A stretch of 64,000 nucleotides of DNA from Eucalyptus grandis (Eukaryota > Streptophyta > Magnoliopsida > Myrtales > Myrtaceae): NCBI RefSeq assembly GCF_016545825.1, contig NC_052620.1, forward strand, positions 6,820,001-6,884,000, given 5' to 3'. The stretch's first letter is position 1, and each line of letters opens with the position of its first letter. The notes beneath the pieces were generated by a model, which worked only from the letters and a program-made list of their open reading frames with translations, ran no database searches and was not told the DNA's origin. This document shows, piece after piece, positions 21,260-32,624 of the stretch. The translations under genes and the position numbers were made by a program.

Positions 21260-22560
21260 TCAATTGATAATAGATATCCCAAAATATCATCACAAAATAT
21301 CAATTCTCATGAAAATTATTATTTTGGCAAGTCTTTAACACTCTAATTATTTGCGGCATGTCTAATATCTTCATGCAATATTCAAAAAACAATATTATAT
21401 TGTAAAATCAAATATCCCAACACCCTAGTTTAAATTGATAATAGATGCCTAGACTTTTAATTAAAAATGAAATTATTATTTTTTGCTAAAAGAAAAGAAA
21501 AGAAATTGTTTTGTTATCATGTGAACTTGATCCATTTATTTTCCCTTTTACATTATTTTCGTCAGTAATTTTTGCATTTTACATGAAGTTGTTATTACTC
21601 ACCATTCGAATGGGCAAGAGAATAATTTCTATTCTGACCTTTTCAAAAGTAGGTATTATTTTTTGTCTGTTGAATTTTGAAAAAGAGACTATACTTTTTC
21701 ATAGATTATGACTAGGACCCTGCGAGGGCGCCCTGCTAATTGCTTGCTGTTCGCAACTTTCATTTGAGTGGCTTCTGTCCATATCATCTTTTAATTTGAT
21801 TTTATCTTGTGGAATATATCTTCCCTTTTCTCAATGAGAAAAAGAAAAGGTGGCGGATAAAGTGGCAAAGTCACTCAAGCTTAAAGTCACCCATTTTCTT
21901 CTCTTACGTCATGGCTGAAGATTGGATGTCGGAACTTTCAAAATTTAGTAGGTGTCTTTGTAGATTATTTCTCTTTAAAATATTCAAAAGGATAATGATA
22001 AGGTGTTGACTTAAGGTTCGAGAAAACTAATTGATTTAGGGAAAAAGTTTTTCATGGACTGAAAATAATAATTTAATTTGGGAAAAAGTAACTTCTTCTT
22101 CTAATAAGAAGAAAACCAATTTCCTTAAATCACCGAATGAAGACAATTTTCATAGAAGATGTTTTGTTTTATCACGAAGTGTTCAACGAAACAAATGAAC
22201 ATATAGATGGTAAGGGAATTTGTTCCTCCTTTTGCCATCACAAACTCAATTCTTGTTGGGAATACTTTTAGAATTAAATTTTGAACGCATCGAATTGATG
22301 AGGGGGAGTTAGCCCTTAAGATTGCTAAAAAATGTGGACCAATTAAAGTATGCAAAAGCTCCACTTGTCGAATAAAATTTCATAACGATATCGTTGATTC
22401 GGTAGAATTGGTTTGAATAAAATTTCTATATCTCACTAGGGCATGTAAGTCTCTCCTCATGAATTGTGCTGTAATGCCAGTGCACTCTTGTACATGCTAT
22501 TAAGTGTTGTGATCTATGTCTGATAATACATGTTCTAAAGCCGCATCACTTAAAAGTTGA
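21260..22560. other. Intergenic AT-rich, no gene supported
   Basis: No recognisable coding or RNA feature. Minor repeats of 'gaaaa/ttttc' only. Confidence 0.4.
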
Positions 22561-22564
22561 GTAG

Positions 22565-23470
22565 AGCAACTTGCTAGATGTTTCAGCTAAATTCTGTGTA
22601 AAAGCCGAAGCAACTCTTTTTCACAGCAAAAATTGCATGAGAAACTTGCACAAAAAAGACAACTATGTAGTATGATGAGCGTCCTACTCGCTATTGAAAT
22701 GTCACAAACTTACTCAATAAGAAGAAGACAAGCATTGGAATCTTACGTAAGTGAAATAAGATTATTATTATTTTTTTATAACTATATGAATGCTTATACT
22801 TTTAAGTTGATTAATTCCCATGGAAACATATAGATCGTTCCATCCATGATCGTCCTCATGAGGCCCCACACACAAAGCGACAAAACGTCGCGAACCAAAT
22901 GCTTGACTGCTTGGCCAACCCCTTAGGCACGCAATCAAAGTATATAGCACAAATTTCATCCCATTTCTTTTGTCTTAACTTTGCATTGTTCTTTGACCAA
23001 AAAAAAAAACTTGTTAGATGCTATTTGTAATGGTCAAGATGCTATAGCTAAACACCTTGTAAAAGTTGGAGTAAATCCTTTTTCGTTGCAAAAACCATGC
23101 GAGAAACCTACACCAAAAAGATAACTAGATATTACGACAAGTCATACTACTTACTATTAAAATGTCACAAACTTACTCAATATAGAAAAGGCAAGCATCG
23201 AGATTCAACGCAAGTGAAAAAAGATTAAAACTTAATTTTTGTTCTCTCAACACGAGTATCTGAACTTATAACTCGATTAATTCCTACATTTGCATATGAA
23301 TTGTTCTGTCCACGATCGTTATCACGAGGCCCCACGTAGAGCGACAAATCTGTTGCATCCGAACCAAATGCTTGACTGGTCCGCCAATCCCTTAGGCGCC
23401 GAATCAAAGTATACAGCAAGAATTTCATCCCCATTTCTTTTGTCTCGTCACTTTACATCGTTCCACCTTT
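22565..23470. repeat. Tandem segmental duplication of about 450 bp
   Basis: 22565-22990 and 23008-23470 are diverged copies in the same orientation. Shared landmarks are 'aacttg.tagatg', 'caaaaa.(t/c)gcatgagaaac', 'aaatgtcacaaacttactcaat', 'ggcaagcat(t/c)g', 'aggccccac', 'aaccaaatgcttgactg', 'cccttaggc' and 'aatcaaagtata.agca'. The junction is an A-rich tract at 22998-23010. Minus-strand ORFs are conserved in both copies (22768-22959 and 23225-23434, both reading FLLYTLI/FVLYTLI then SQAFGS), but they are short and show no family signature. Confidence 0.75.
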
Positions 23471-24774
23471 TTTTTTTTTGGACAAGTTACATCGTTCCAC
23501 TTGCTTTGGCTTTTTATATTTGGAATCGATCTTTGACCCGTCAGCCATTGAATACAAGCCGCATAAGTACAGCGCAGGCCACCACGCATCCGCACTTAGA
23601 TTTACATCGTGTGGAGGCACGTTCTTCCAGATGAACATTATTTTTTTCTAATTCTCTGCAAATAAAGTCACCTAATTATTGCACGTTGTAATAACTTTTT
23701 GGAGGTAATGGGAAAAAAAATAAATGCTCTGACAGGTTCCTGGAATTTAGTCATTGTCAAAATCTGAAATAACGCCCTCTTGCAAATTTTAAATTTTTTC
23801 GTAAGGAGTAAAAGGAAAAAATATTGGGGAGGTCGTATATATGATATAACATCATTTCCGCATCATGCTGAGGGAGAGTTTTGTCCTGATCAATTTATTT
23901 TTTCTGTTTACTCTGTCCAGAGCTCGAAGAACTTGCAGCCGATTGGAGATGTGCAGGCAGCAAGGGCTGACAAGGACGATAAAAAAAAAAAAAAAATGGT
24001 AGAAAAGGTTCATAACTTCGCATCACTTTTATGATATTATTTTTTTTTCACTTCACGAAATTTCAATTTATTTTATACTTTTTACTAACTTTCATTTGTA
24101 TTTCGTTCTAAAACCTTAAATTTACCAATGTTTATATGAGTTTACAGATTTTTGTTTGAGTGATTCACGGACTTTTTTTTCCATTCAATTACCAACTTTG
24201 GTCAAATCTTAGGTAAAAGAATTAGGTGTCTACACAAGACAAATGGAAATTGCTAATGCTTGAGTTCAAATAATTAGTTCTACATAATTTCTTCAAAATC
24301 GATTCAAACTCAACCCAAGCGACTCACTGGCCTGATCAAATGATTAAGTCTAGCTCAAGCAAAACAAGGTATTCCAATGTATCGAAATCAAGCTTGAAAC
24401 TTCGAGATTAATGAGTTTTAAGTCAATAACGACACTTAAACTTTAAATTTGAATCGAACTAATGGAGTGAACTAAACCGCTCAACTTATCTTGATCTCAT
24501 ATCTAAATTAGGTTATTAGTATGTTGCCTGAACCTAAAGAAAGGCATCTATTATCCTCGTCGACACTGATCAAATCTTGGAAATGTGAATTTCTATCGAG
24601 TCCTCATCGAATGCCTAGAAGGATTAGCATGGAGAAATCCCCTCCTGAAAAAAACCTTGACGGGTTCAAGTGCACTTTTCAATTTTCATCTCCTATATAT
24701 TATATGTTTATGTAATTGGATCCTTGAAACTTTTATTCTATGCAATTGAGTTTTCTCCAACTTTTTGACGAATT
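23471..24774. other. Intergenic, no gene supported
   Basis: AT-rich with A runs near 23983-23997. ORFs of 60-85 codons have no domains. Confidence 0.4.
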
Positions 24775-26086
24775 AATAGCGTGAGCAAGTCTTGGTTGTT
24801 GGCCAATGAATAGACCCTGTTGTAGCCACTCCTAATTGTGTAGGTGCCTGACTTATTCCCCATCCAAATCTACCTATCTTCCTATGGGTGAGCGCTAATG
24901 GGAATTGATAGTATTTCATTGACTACTTGGTCATCAAAGAGATCATGAAGTTTGGGCTCATCCCATAACCTCCTTTCATCGTTCAACAATTTAGCAATAC
25001 CAGCTGCTGAGATCTCTATGGACTAGATTATGGGATATTCCAGTCCCCCCCCAAAGTAAGGTTTTTCCTATGGAGTATATGCCAAAATGCAATTCCAACA
25101 AAGGATAATCTCTATAAGAGGATAATTTTACCTGATCCCTTGTGCCCCCTATGCTTTCAACAACCCGAAATAGTAGAACATCTTTTCTTCCTTTGCAAAA
25201 GGACTTGGCATATATGGATAGACTCACGCCTCAATCTCTACAATAAGACTACCTTAGTTACTCGGATGGACAAATGGTTTGTAGACTTCTTTGCAGAAAA
25301 TACTGACTTACCCACAGCAGATATGGTGGCCAGCATAATATGGTTAATTTGGAAGCTTCGGAATGACTATATCTTCATATCTCGACCCCCCAAGGTTGAT
25401 TCTATAGTAGATACAGCCCAAGCATAGGTTTGGGCTTTCTCGAGATGGTGCTCAAGCACTAAAAAACAGAGAACTAGAAAGCGAAACTCACCTGATTGCC
25501 GGATAGCATCGGACAGCAACGAGCTCAAGCTCAACGTTGACTGCTCTTGGGCGAAAGGAGAGAAGACAAGCTCGATGGCTAGGATTTTGCGTGACTTGCG
25601 AGGGTTGGTGATCGACGAATTTGCAGATGAGATCCACGTTGCATCTCCTTTGCATGCCGAAGCCCTAGCGCTTCTGAAAGGCCTGCACTTCCTGAAATAG
25701 AGAACTGAAACTCACGTGCGAGAAGTACAGATATGAGGAAGAAATCTCGAAGTGTAGAGCGACAATCTTACTCTAGTGGAAGCTATATTGGGCCGGGCTG
25801 AAGTTTCATGGGCTGTGAGCAGTTTACTAGATGAAAGCAAAGGTATTCTACAAAGTTTAACCTTTGTGAAGTTGTCCTATTGCCCAAGAGAAGCCAACCA
25901 AGCCGCCGATTGGGTAGCAAGAGCTCATCACCTCAAAATTCCTTTCCCAAATTGGTTATCCGCACCACCACAACCTCTTTGGAGTATTTTATGTTATGAA
26001 TCCAATCTATCATCTAATCCTTGCTTTATGAATGAATGAGGAACCCATTTCAGACCCAAAAAAAATAAAAAAAAATAGCGTGAGCA
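24775..26086 (+). mobile_element. 5'-truncated LINE with zf-RVT and RNase H remnants and a 13-bp target-site duplication
   Basis: The flanking duplication aatagcgtgagca is exact at 24775-24787 and 26074-26086. An A-rich tail (aaaaaaaataaaaaaaaa) precedes the right copy. Coding remnants on the plus strand, in order: a zf-RVT zinc knuckle at about 25137-25430 (CPLC, then PEIVEHLFFLC and an IIWLIWKLRND motif); the start of RNase H at about 25530-25700 (LNVDCSWAKGEKTSS, then HAEALALLKGL); and the RNase H end at 25776-26039 (LSYCPREANQAADWVARAH). Stops and frameshifts separate them. This is a dead L1-like LINE of the plant type that carries a C-terminal RNase H. Confidence 0.88.
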
Positions 26087-27238
26087 CGATGTGTCCTTTC
26101 AATACCTTCTTCATATTGATAGCCTAAATGACAACTGCACAACCTGTTTTATTAATTAGGTTAAATCGAGCCACTTTAACCCACAGATGATTTGAACGAG
26201 AAGGTATTTTACATGACCAATATATCCCATGGCAGTGAAACTATTGTGTAATCAACCAATGAGCATTGGCCATGTGCTATTAATCTAATTCTACTTGGTG
26301 CTACGTATATATGAATCTAATTCTACATTACATGGCAAGTTATACCGCGTACTACTTTCATGTAATGTATCGTCGTATGAAATGTTTTTATGACTTGAAG
26401 TGCCCAAATGCCTTCTGCAACGAAACGCTTAAGTTAATTTTTATGGCTTTCATTCATGGAAGTGATGGGTTTAGTATCATTATTTACACAAAACCACATA
26501 ATTATGAGGAAAACAATCAACTATAAATGATGAACTCATTTCTCTTTAATTTATGAGAAAATCCAATGTTTATATCCAATGTTTATCCGGAACAATATAC
26601 AATTTCTAACTATAGTGTCTCACTAATATAATGAGGAATAGAACCAATATTCACTGATAATATTTGAAGTCTTCCCCTGTCTATCCGAGAATGAATATAG
26701 AGGTCTCTTATTTATAAAGAGGATGAGAGGAGCCCTTGGTGCTCATGATTGCTCCTGATTGTTCAAATTAAGATTGTATATCCACAATTCATATTTTGGC
26801 CAATATTGACATTGATTTAAACAGATATCAAATCCATTTTGAATTTCGTACCTGTAAATAATAATTTAATTTAACTCATCCAATCGATGAATATCTTTGT
26901 TGGAATTTAATCATCCTGCTCATGAATAAGTATAGTAGTTTGGTTGGACAATTACACTTCCAACAAAAAAAAATTGTTGAGTTTAAACATTTACGCAAGA
27001 TTTTGTAGTTAGCTCAAAAAGTCAAACTCCATACTCTAACATTTAAGCTCAATATCATTAAAATATAGAAATAGGGAGATGACAGACTATAATTGAAAAT
27101 AACTTTCTCAAATTTATTCTTCGAATTTAAACTCAATAAGAGGAAATCTTCTTATACTTTCTCTCTCTCTGTTTTTTTTTTTTTTTTTTTAAATTTAAAT
27201 CTAATAAGAAATAAAAACTGGCAAATGACATATCATTA
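26087..27238. other. Intergenic AT-rich, no gene supported
   Basis: It contains a CT run followed by a T run at 27157-27190. No recognisable gene. Confidence 0.4.
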
Positions 27239-27560
27239 GGCTAAATGTTTATTAATGGAATGTAGATCACGTGTCGGAATTAGTGGATGCATTTTGCCGC
27301 GTGGCATGCACAAAGGCAATATTAGTTGTCACCTAGTACGTACGAAAGTGAATATTCTTGTAACTTCGACATTACTTATATATAATATTATAAATAGAAT
27401 ATAGCCAAATCACTAAATTAAAAGTTAATTGATTGAATATATACCACATGTCAAGATCACGATACGTGTTTTGCCAAGTGGCGTGTGCAGAGGAAACATC
27501 AAAGTGTCACCTAGCAAGTATGGAAATGAGCATTCTCATAATTTTGACATAAATTATATA
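27239..27560. repeat. Tandem duplication of about 190 bp
   Basis: The copies share 'gccgcgtggcatgca'/'gccaagtggcgtgtgca', 'gtcacctagtacgtacg'/'gtcacctagcaagtatg' and 'attct(t/c)(g/a)taa.ttcgacat'. Each carries an ACGTG-type core (27268-27274 and about 27462-27468), which resembles G-box/ABRE sites. The element may be ancestral promoter sequence or a MITE; function unknown. Confidence 0.55.
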
Positions 27561-27566
27561 TGACAG

Positions 27567-27831
27567 ATAGGGGTGTTAGAACCAAACCGAATTTTCATGC
27601 ATTTCAAATTCGATTCGTGTGATGAAAAATAACGGTTTTTTTTAAAAAAAAAAAAAAAAATTCTAATTCGGATAGTTTCAATTTAACCAAAAACCACCCC
27701 CTTCTTAATGTTACACTTAACACAATCTTTCTCTTCTTTCACTAAACTTCTTCTTAATATTATAAAAAAGAGAATCGAAAAATTGAACTGAGTCAGTTTG
27801 TATCGCAGTTTAGTTCAAAGTTAATGCATAC
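27567..27831. repeat. Short hAT-like end (taggggtgttagaacc...)
   Basis: It starts with TAGGGGTG followed by 'aaccaaaccgaattt' phrases and ends near 'gaactgagtcagtttg' and 'cgcagtttagttc'. This is a typical but degenerate hAT-MITE end. An 18-base A run lies at about 27642-27660. Confidence 0.3.
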
Positions 27832-28723
27832 TTAGCTCCGTTCGTTTCGCGAAAAATAATTTCAGGGAAAACGTTTTCCGGATTTTCCAGAGTTCCTTTC
27901 ATGGAAAATGAATTTTTTGGGAAAAATGTTTCCATGAAATGAAAAAAGTCTTCTAAATAAAGGGAAAATGTTTTTCACTTTTGAAAAGTGGAAAACATTT
28001 TCCTCACTTGATCTCTCTTATTTCACACCTCTACAAATCCCCACTTCCTCCTCTCCTTTCTTCTTCTTCTTCTTTTCTTTTTTTATTTGAATTATTTTTT
28101 AGTTTTCCTTTTCTTTTTTAATTTGAATTATTTAATTTTCTTTTTTTTTTTCTTTTCTTTATTTTCCATCTTCTTCTTTCTTGGCTAGTCGTCGATCGTT
28201 GCTAGGCGAACTTTGAGCTCGTCGATCTCAAGCTCACTCGCACTCTTGCTTATCATTTTTTTAATTTACCCTACCCTGTAGTTGTACGTTATTCAAGCAA
28301 ATGGCTTTACATGTTTTGCTTATTTTTTCTTTTGTTTATTAGAAGATAAAAGATGCAGGGAGAGAACAAGCCACTCGATTGGAAGATTCTCATTAGGGCT
28401 GTACATGCTTTGCTTATTTTCTCTTTTACTTCTTTTTAGAATCCATACTAACATTGCGACAATAAGGGAACAAAAATATGAAGTAAGTTTGCATGGATTT
28501 AAAACAAGTTAATATTTGATGGATTTATAGGTCGGTAAGTGATGCATGCCTAAGTGGTGAAGTCTTGGAAAATATTTTCCTTACCAAGCATTGAAAAATA
28601 TTTTCCGAAACATTTTCAAGTTTTAGCCGAACACCAGAAAATATTATTATTTTCTTGGAAAATGACTTCCGGGAAAATATTTTCCGAAAACGGTCTATTT
28701 TCTGCGAAACGAACGGACCCTTA
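27832..28723. mobile_element. Harbinger-like MITE (886 bp) with TTA target-site duplication
   Basis: Left end 27835: gctccgttcgtttcgcg. The right end at 28720, read inverted, is gggtccgttcgtttcgca. The two align over about 17 bases with few mismatches, and the similarity continues inward (gaaaata and ggaaaatg phrases). TTA flanks both sides (27832-27834 and 28721-28723), as expected for PIF/Harbinger-type elements with 3-bp TTA/TAA duplications. The interior has pyrimidine runs and no transposase. A diverged relative lies at 3186 and following. Confidence 0.7.
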
Positions 28724-29154
28724 TATAGTTTGGTTTATTTCAGATTTCCTAACGATAGGTAGATGAGTGGGCTAGGCCAACACCCTGACTAGTCCTAGAC
28801 CACTTTTATGGATATCTCTGTGGAAGAGTCCACCAACTACAATGGGCTGGTGGACTCCAAGCCCATGACTTGCTTGTTACAAGATTTTTCTGGGAGAAAC
28901 CATCATGCTTTCGGTGCATCACAAGTACGGCATCAAAGTAGATTTGGACGAAATATCCGCTCTAGTCACCACAAACGCATTTGCCTAATCGATACGTCAT
29001 AAACATACTTGCCTCAAGGGATGATCGCTGAATTATGTTAGCATTAACACTATCTTAACGCATATAAGGCGCTTCTAAATATCAATTATGGATTAAAAAA
29101 TCTATTTACAGGCATCATAATAAAGTCGTGGAAGTTTAAACATGATATTTAATT
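28724..29154. other. Intergenic, no gene supported
   Basis: A 64-codon ORF at 28808-29002 has no recognisable domain. Confidence 0.35.
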
Positions 29155-29530
29155 TGTGGGATAAGTGCATTGAAAATCATAAAACTTATCGTGAAAGTAT
29201 AATTGAGTTATAAAACTTTTAAAAAGTGGAATTAAGTTGTAAAACTTGTTGTGAATATGCAATTGAGTTCTAAAACTTTCAAAAAGTGCAATCAAGTTTT
29301 AAAAATTATTAAATTGATCAAATCGAGCCATTCTGTTGATTGTGCTTTTTGAAATTTTTAGAATTCGATTGTACTTTTGTGATAAGTTTTAAGAGTTGAT
29401 TTCACTTTTTGAAAATTTTCGGACTCGGTTGCATTTTTTTGATAAGTTTTAGGATTTGATTGTACTTTTGAAGAGTTTTACAGTTCAATTGCACTTTCAT
29501 GATAAATTTTAGGATTTTCGGTGTACTCAT
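29155..29530. mobile_element. Fold-back MITE, family F, copy 2
   Basis: It has the same phrase structure and symmetry centre as 20935-21255 (here aatcgagccattctgttgatt, near 29330). Left-arm phrases such as 'aaaacttgttgtgaa' are mirrored by 'ttttgtgataagtttta' on the right. Confidence 0.65.
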
Positions 29531-31470
29531 CTCTTAATTTTATTTATCGTTGTCATGGCCAAGTACAGACGTAGATTTCTAATAGTCATTACAGGTAAAC
29601 AAACGATATGAAAGAGTCCTATAATTCTGGAATAGTATATGATGCTGAGTATAGTCATTCTTTAAAGAAGTTGCATCGACCAAGCAACGTTGGCTTTGCT
29701 GATGTCCTCCAGGGATAGGTTGCCGGCGAAAACCGTCGATTGAAAGACCACTGGTTGTTCACCAAGCACACAGGTTTCCTTCCTTCCTTCCTTCCTTCTT
29801 CATGATTTATATTATTTGTGGAAGGAACTCTACCATAAACTAGTAAATAACTTTGGGTAAAAAACAAGTTAAATGATCGAAATGACCCAAATATGAAATT
29901 ATTTATATTAATCTCTCTCTCCGTGCACACACGCAAAGGAATAAAGCACTTTAATAGTTCAAATTGCTACTCTTTTTTATATTTATTCTGTACGTTACTC
30001 ATGTCTATTCTCTAGTTATCCTATCAATGTGGGTATAATTCCTATATAATGCATTTCATGTGTGAGGACATATTCAAGAGAAAGAGTGACACGTAATTGA
30101 ACCACCGCAAGGCTTCATAGCTTTAGCTCTTGGCAAAGATTAATTATCCGACTATTTGTACCTTATGGTGCAAGGAATCTAAGCCAAGTCCAATTCAACT
30201 CAAAAGACGATAGACAAATTTTTAAGATAAATGGGCTTGGATGACGTGACCATTTAAGCCTGACCTCGTGACCTACCCTGATCCTATTCAAGCTTACCTA
30301 ATAAGCACCTCTTCGAGCAATCTTGAGTTTCATCATGATATTTCTTGTACATCAAGTCATCAACCACTTAGGCTAGTGCTTTGCCCGAGAATTCAATTCC
30401 TGCCTTCAGGCTCGCGTGTTAGGGTGATGACCAGGACAACAAGTTTCTTATTTTTAAGGAAAAAAAGGATTACTAAAGTAAACTTGATCATGAAAGCTGA
30501 CCCGTGTAAATTAACAAGAACTGAATCACGAATTGGGAAGGCTGGCCGAACAATTTGATTTTTTGTCCCAGCTAGCCCAACATAGGCTCCCCCAACCTTG
30601 GTCATTTTATGGAAAAATATTGTTATTTTCACGTAACGGGTGGCCTAGACAAGCACTGTTAGGCCCAACATCCAAATCCGGTCCATTGATTAGGTCTACA
30701 TTTAAAATGATATCTCTCATGAATATAGAAAGGAGAGACAAGAAAAATGAGTTTTGGCTTGATGCTGCTCAACGCTCGCAGGGAAAAAGATACGAATAGG
30801 TTGGTTTTTGGTTATTCAGATCCGTGTTATATAATGGCAGATCCCGAGCGAACATTTAGGAAGTTAAACCACATTCAATACTAAAAAAAAGACCTATCAT
30901 ATCGCTTTGTAAATTGACTTCCTTGATGGATCTTAGCATATCTAGGACTATTCGGCTCGGATGAGTAATAACTGGAAGTACATGGGATTTATGTATGTGC
31001 TTTTGAATGTGAACAAGAAGAAGATACTACTCCGACCCACGCGCACATAAAAAATATTATGTATGTATGTATACGTAATAACCGGAAGTACATGGGATTC
31101 GGAGCATTTTGCTTTTGTCATTGCAGATTGCATTTACGTACTTAGATCGTTGGACATTTCTTCTCGACTTCCCAGAGTTTTGTATGCTAAATATCCAGCA
31201 ATCAATGAACACGGACTTGTCGTCTCCGTGTCCATCATTAATTAGATTTAATCTTGTTATTCAAGCACGCGCGTACCACTTGCGCAAGCACTGACGCTCA
31301 CTGCTAAACCGTCTCAATCTTTCTAATTTACTTGATGCTAGGCTGAAAAGAACAACTTATTTTACAGCTGATTGGTAGGTTCACAGGACAATAGGGGGAC
31401 AAATGAGGACTTTTGGAGTGGGTCACTGTTACTGATCACAGCAAAGATTCACCATCAATCTACGTAATGT
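29531..31470. other. Intergenic, no gene supported
   Basis: It holds a (cttc)n microsatellite at about 29768-29795. A 22-bp near-identical direct repeat (taataac.ggaagtacatggg) starts at about 30966 and 31077, with a (gtat)n tract between. No recognisable protein. Confidence 0.45.
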
Positions 31471-31474
31471 TAGG

Positions 31475-31880
31475 GTTTCAAAAATTCATTTACAAAGTTA
31501 GGCCTTCGAAAATAGCCTAAAATTGCTCCTTGGATAAATTAACTTTTACCTGCTTATGTAGTTTGATGTCCCCTCGATTCGAGAATCATGATATTTTTCT
31601 TTTCAAAAAATTGCATATCCTCAATGGAATGCACCTCTGTTGGATTACTGATTTGGTGATGATGAGTGTCAAAATTTCATTTACAAAGTTAGGTTTTCGA
31701 CTTGAAAATAGCCTAAAATTGCTACTTAGATAAAAGAACTTTTACTCGCTTCGACAATTCGATGTCTTCTCCATCAGGCACCTATCAAGAGTCATGAGTT
31801 TTTTCTTTTCAAAAAATTGCATACCCTCAATAAAACACACCTTTCGCAGGATTATTTATTCGGTGAACACGAGCGTCATG
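31475..31880. repeat. Tandem duplication of about 200 bp
   Basis: The copies 31475-31665 and 31667-31880 share 'catttacaaagttagg', 'gaaaatagcctaaaattgct', 'ttttcttttcaaaaaattgc' and 'cacac/cacct' blocks in the same order. The spacing drifts from 188 to 206 bp because of indels. Non-coding. 31881-32260 holds nothing I recognise apart from a GCTCTC-rich run near 32098. Confidence 0.7.
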
Positions 31881-32261
31881 TTTCGGGAACACCTGAAAAC
31901 CTTGATCTTGTCCTTAATAAGATCCCATTGTCATGCGGGTGCTTCCATTCTCAAGAAACTTCTATCCTAAGCCAAAGCATGGGCGAGAAACTATTGAATA
32001 ATTGTAATCATCTGATGATATAATACAAGGATCACGCGTTCTTTATATCAGTCAATTTCAAGCTTGGTCTTCCATTGAAGAGTCTTTGCTGAGAGGGCTG
32101 CTCTCGCTCTCGCTCTCTCTGACCATCCACAGCCCCAAGAGGCATGCTGTTGACTGGCTCGTCACGGTGGTCCGTGCGCTAGAGAGGAGATTGGGGTGTT
32201 TGCTGGTGTAATTAAGTGCAAAATGATGGACATGTGTCCATTCCTCCATAGTAGTTCTAAA

Positions 32262-32620
32262 CGATACCCACCTAAATGGGTCATTGATATGTTTTTTAAT
32301 CCATATAAGTGTTTAATTATTCATAAATGAGTTAGTTATATTAAATAAACAGATTTAAAAATAATGAGTATTAAATGGGACATAAATGGATTTACTACTT
32401 ACTTAAACCCAACCCATCTCTAATATTCTCTCATTTTTTCTTGTCTTTATTTGATCTTGTCCTCACTCAATTTATTTATAAATTGGATGTGTTTTAACAA
32501 TAGGAGTTACTAAATTCGCATTGCATAAAAATAGATTAAAATGAGTTAAGTAAATCTGTTTGGATCGAACTATTTTCGATCTCATCCAAATTAGACCCGA
32601 CCTACTTTGAGACTCTCGAA
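32262..32620. repeat. AT-rich MITE-like repeat (related to 17410-17880)
   Basis: See 17410-17880. The right part has 'aaattagacccgacctactttgag', corresponding to 'acttgacccaactcaccctttga' there. Confidence 0.45.
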
Positions 32621-32624
32621 GTAT

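Noticed and set aside
32058..32249. Minus-strand ORF with Ser/Glu repeats
   Set aside because: Produced by a GCTCTC run; no conserved features.
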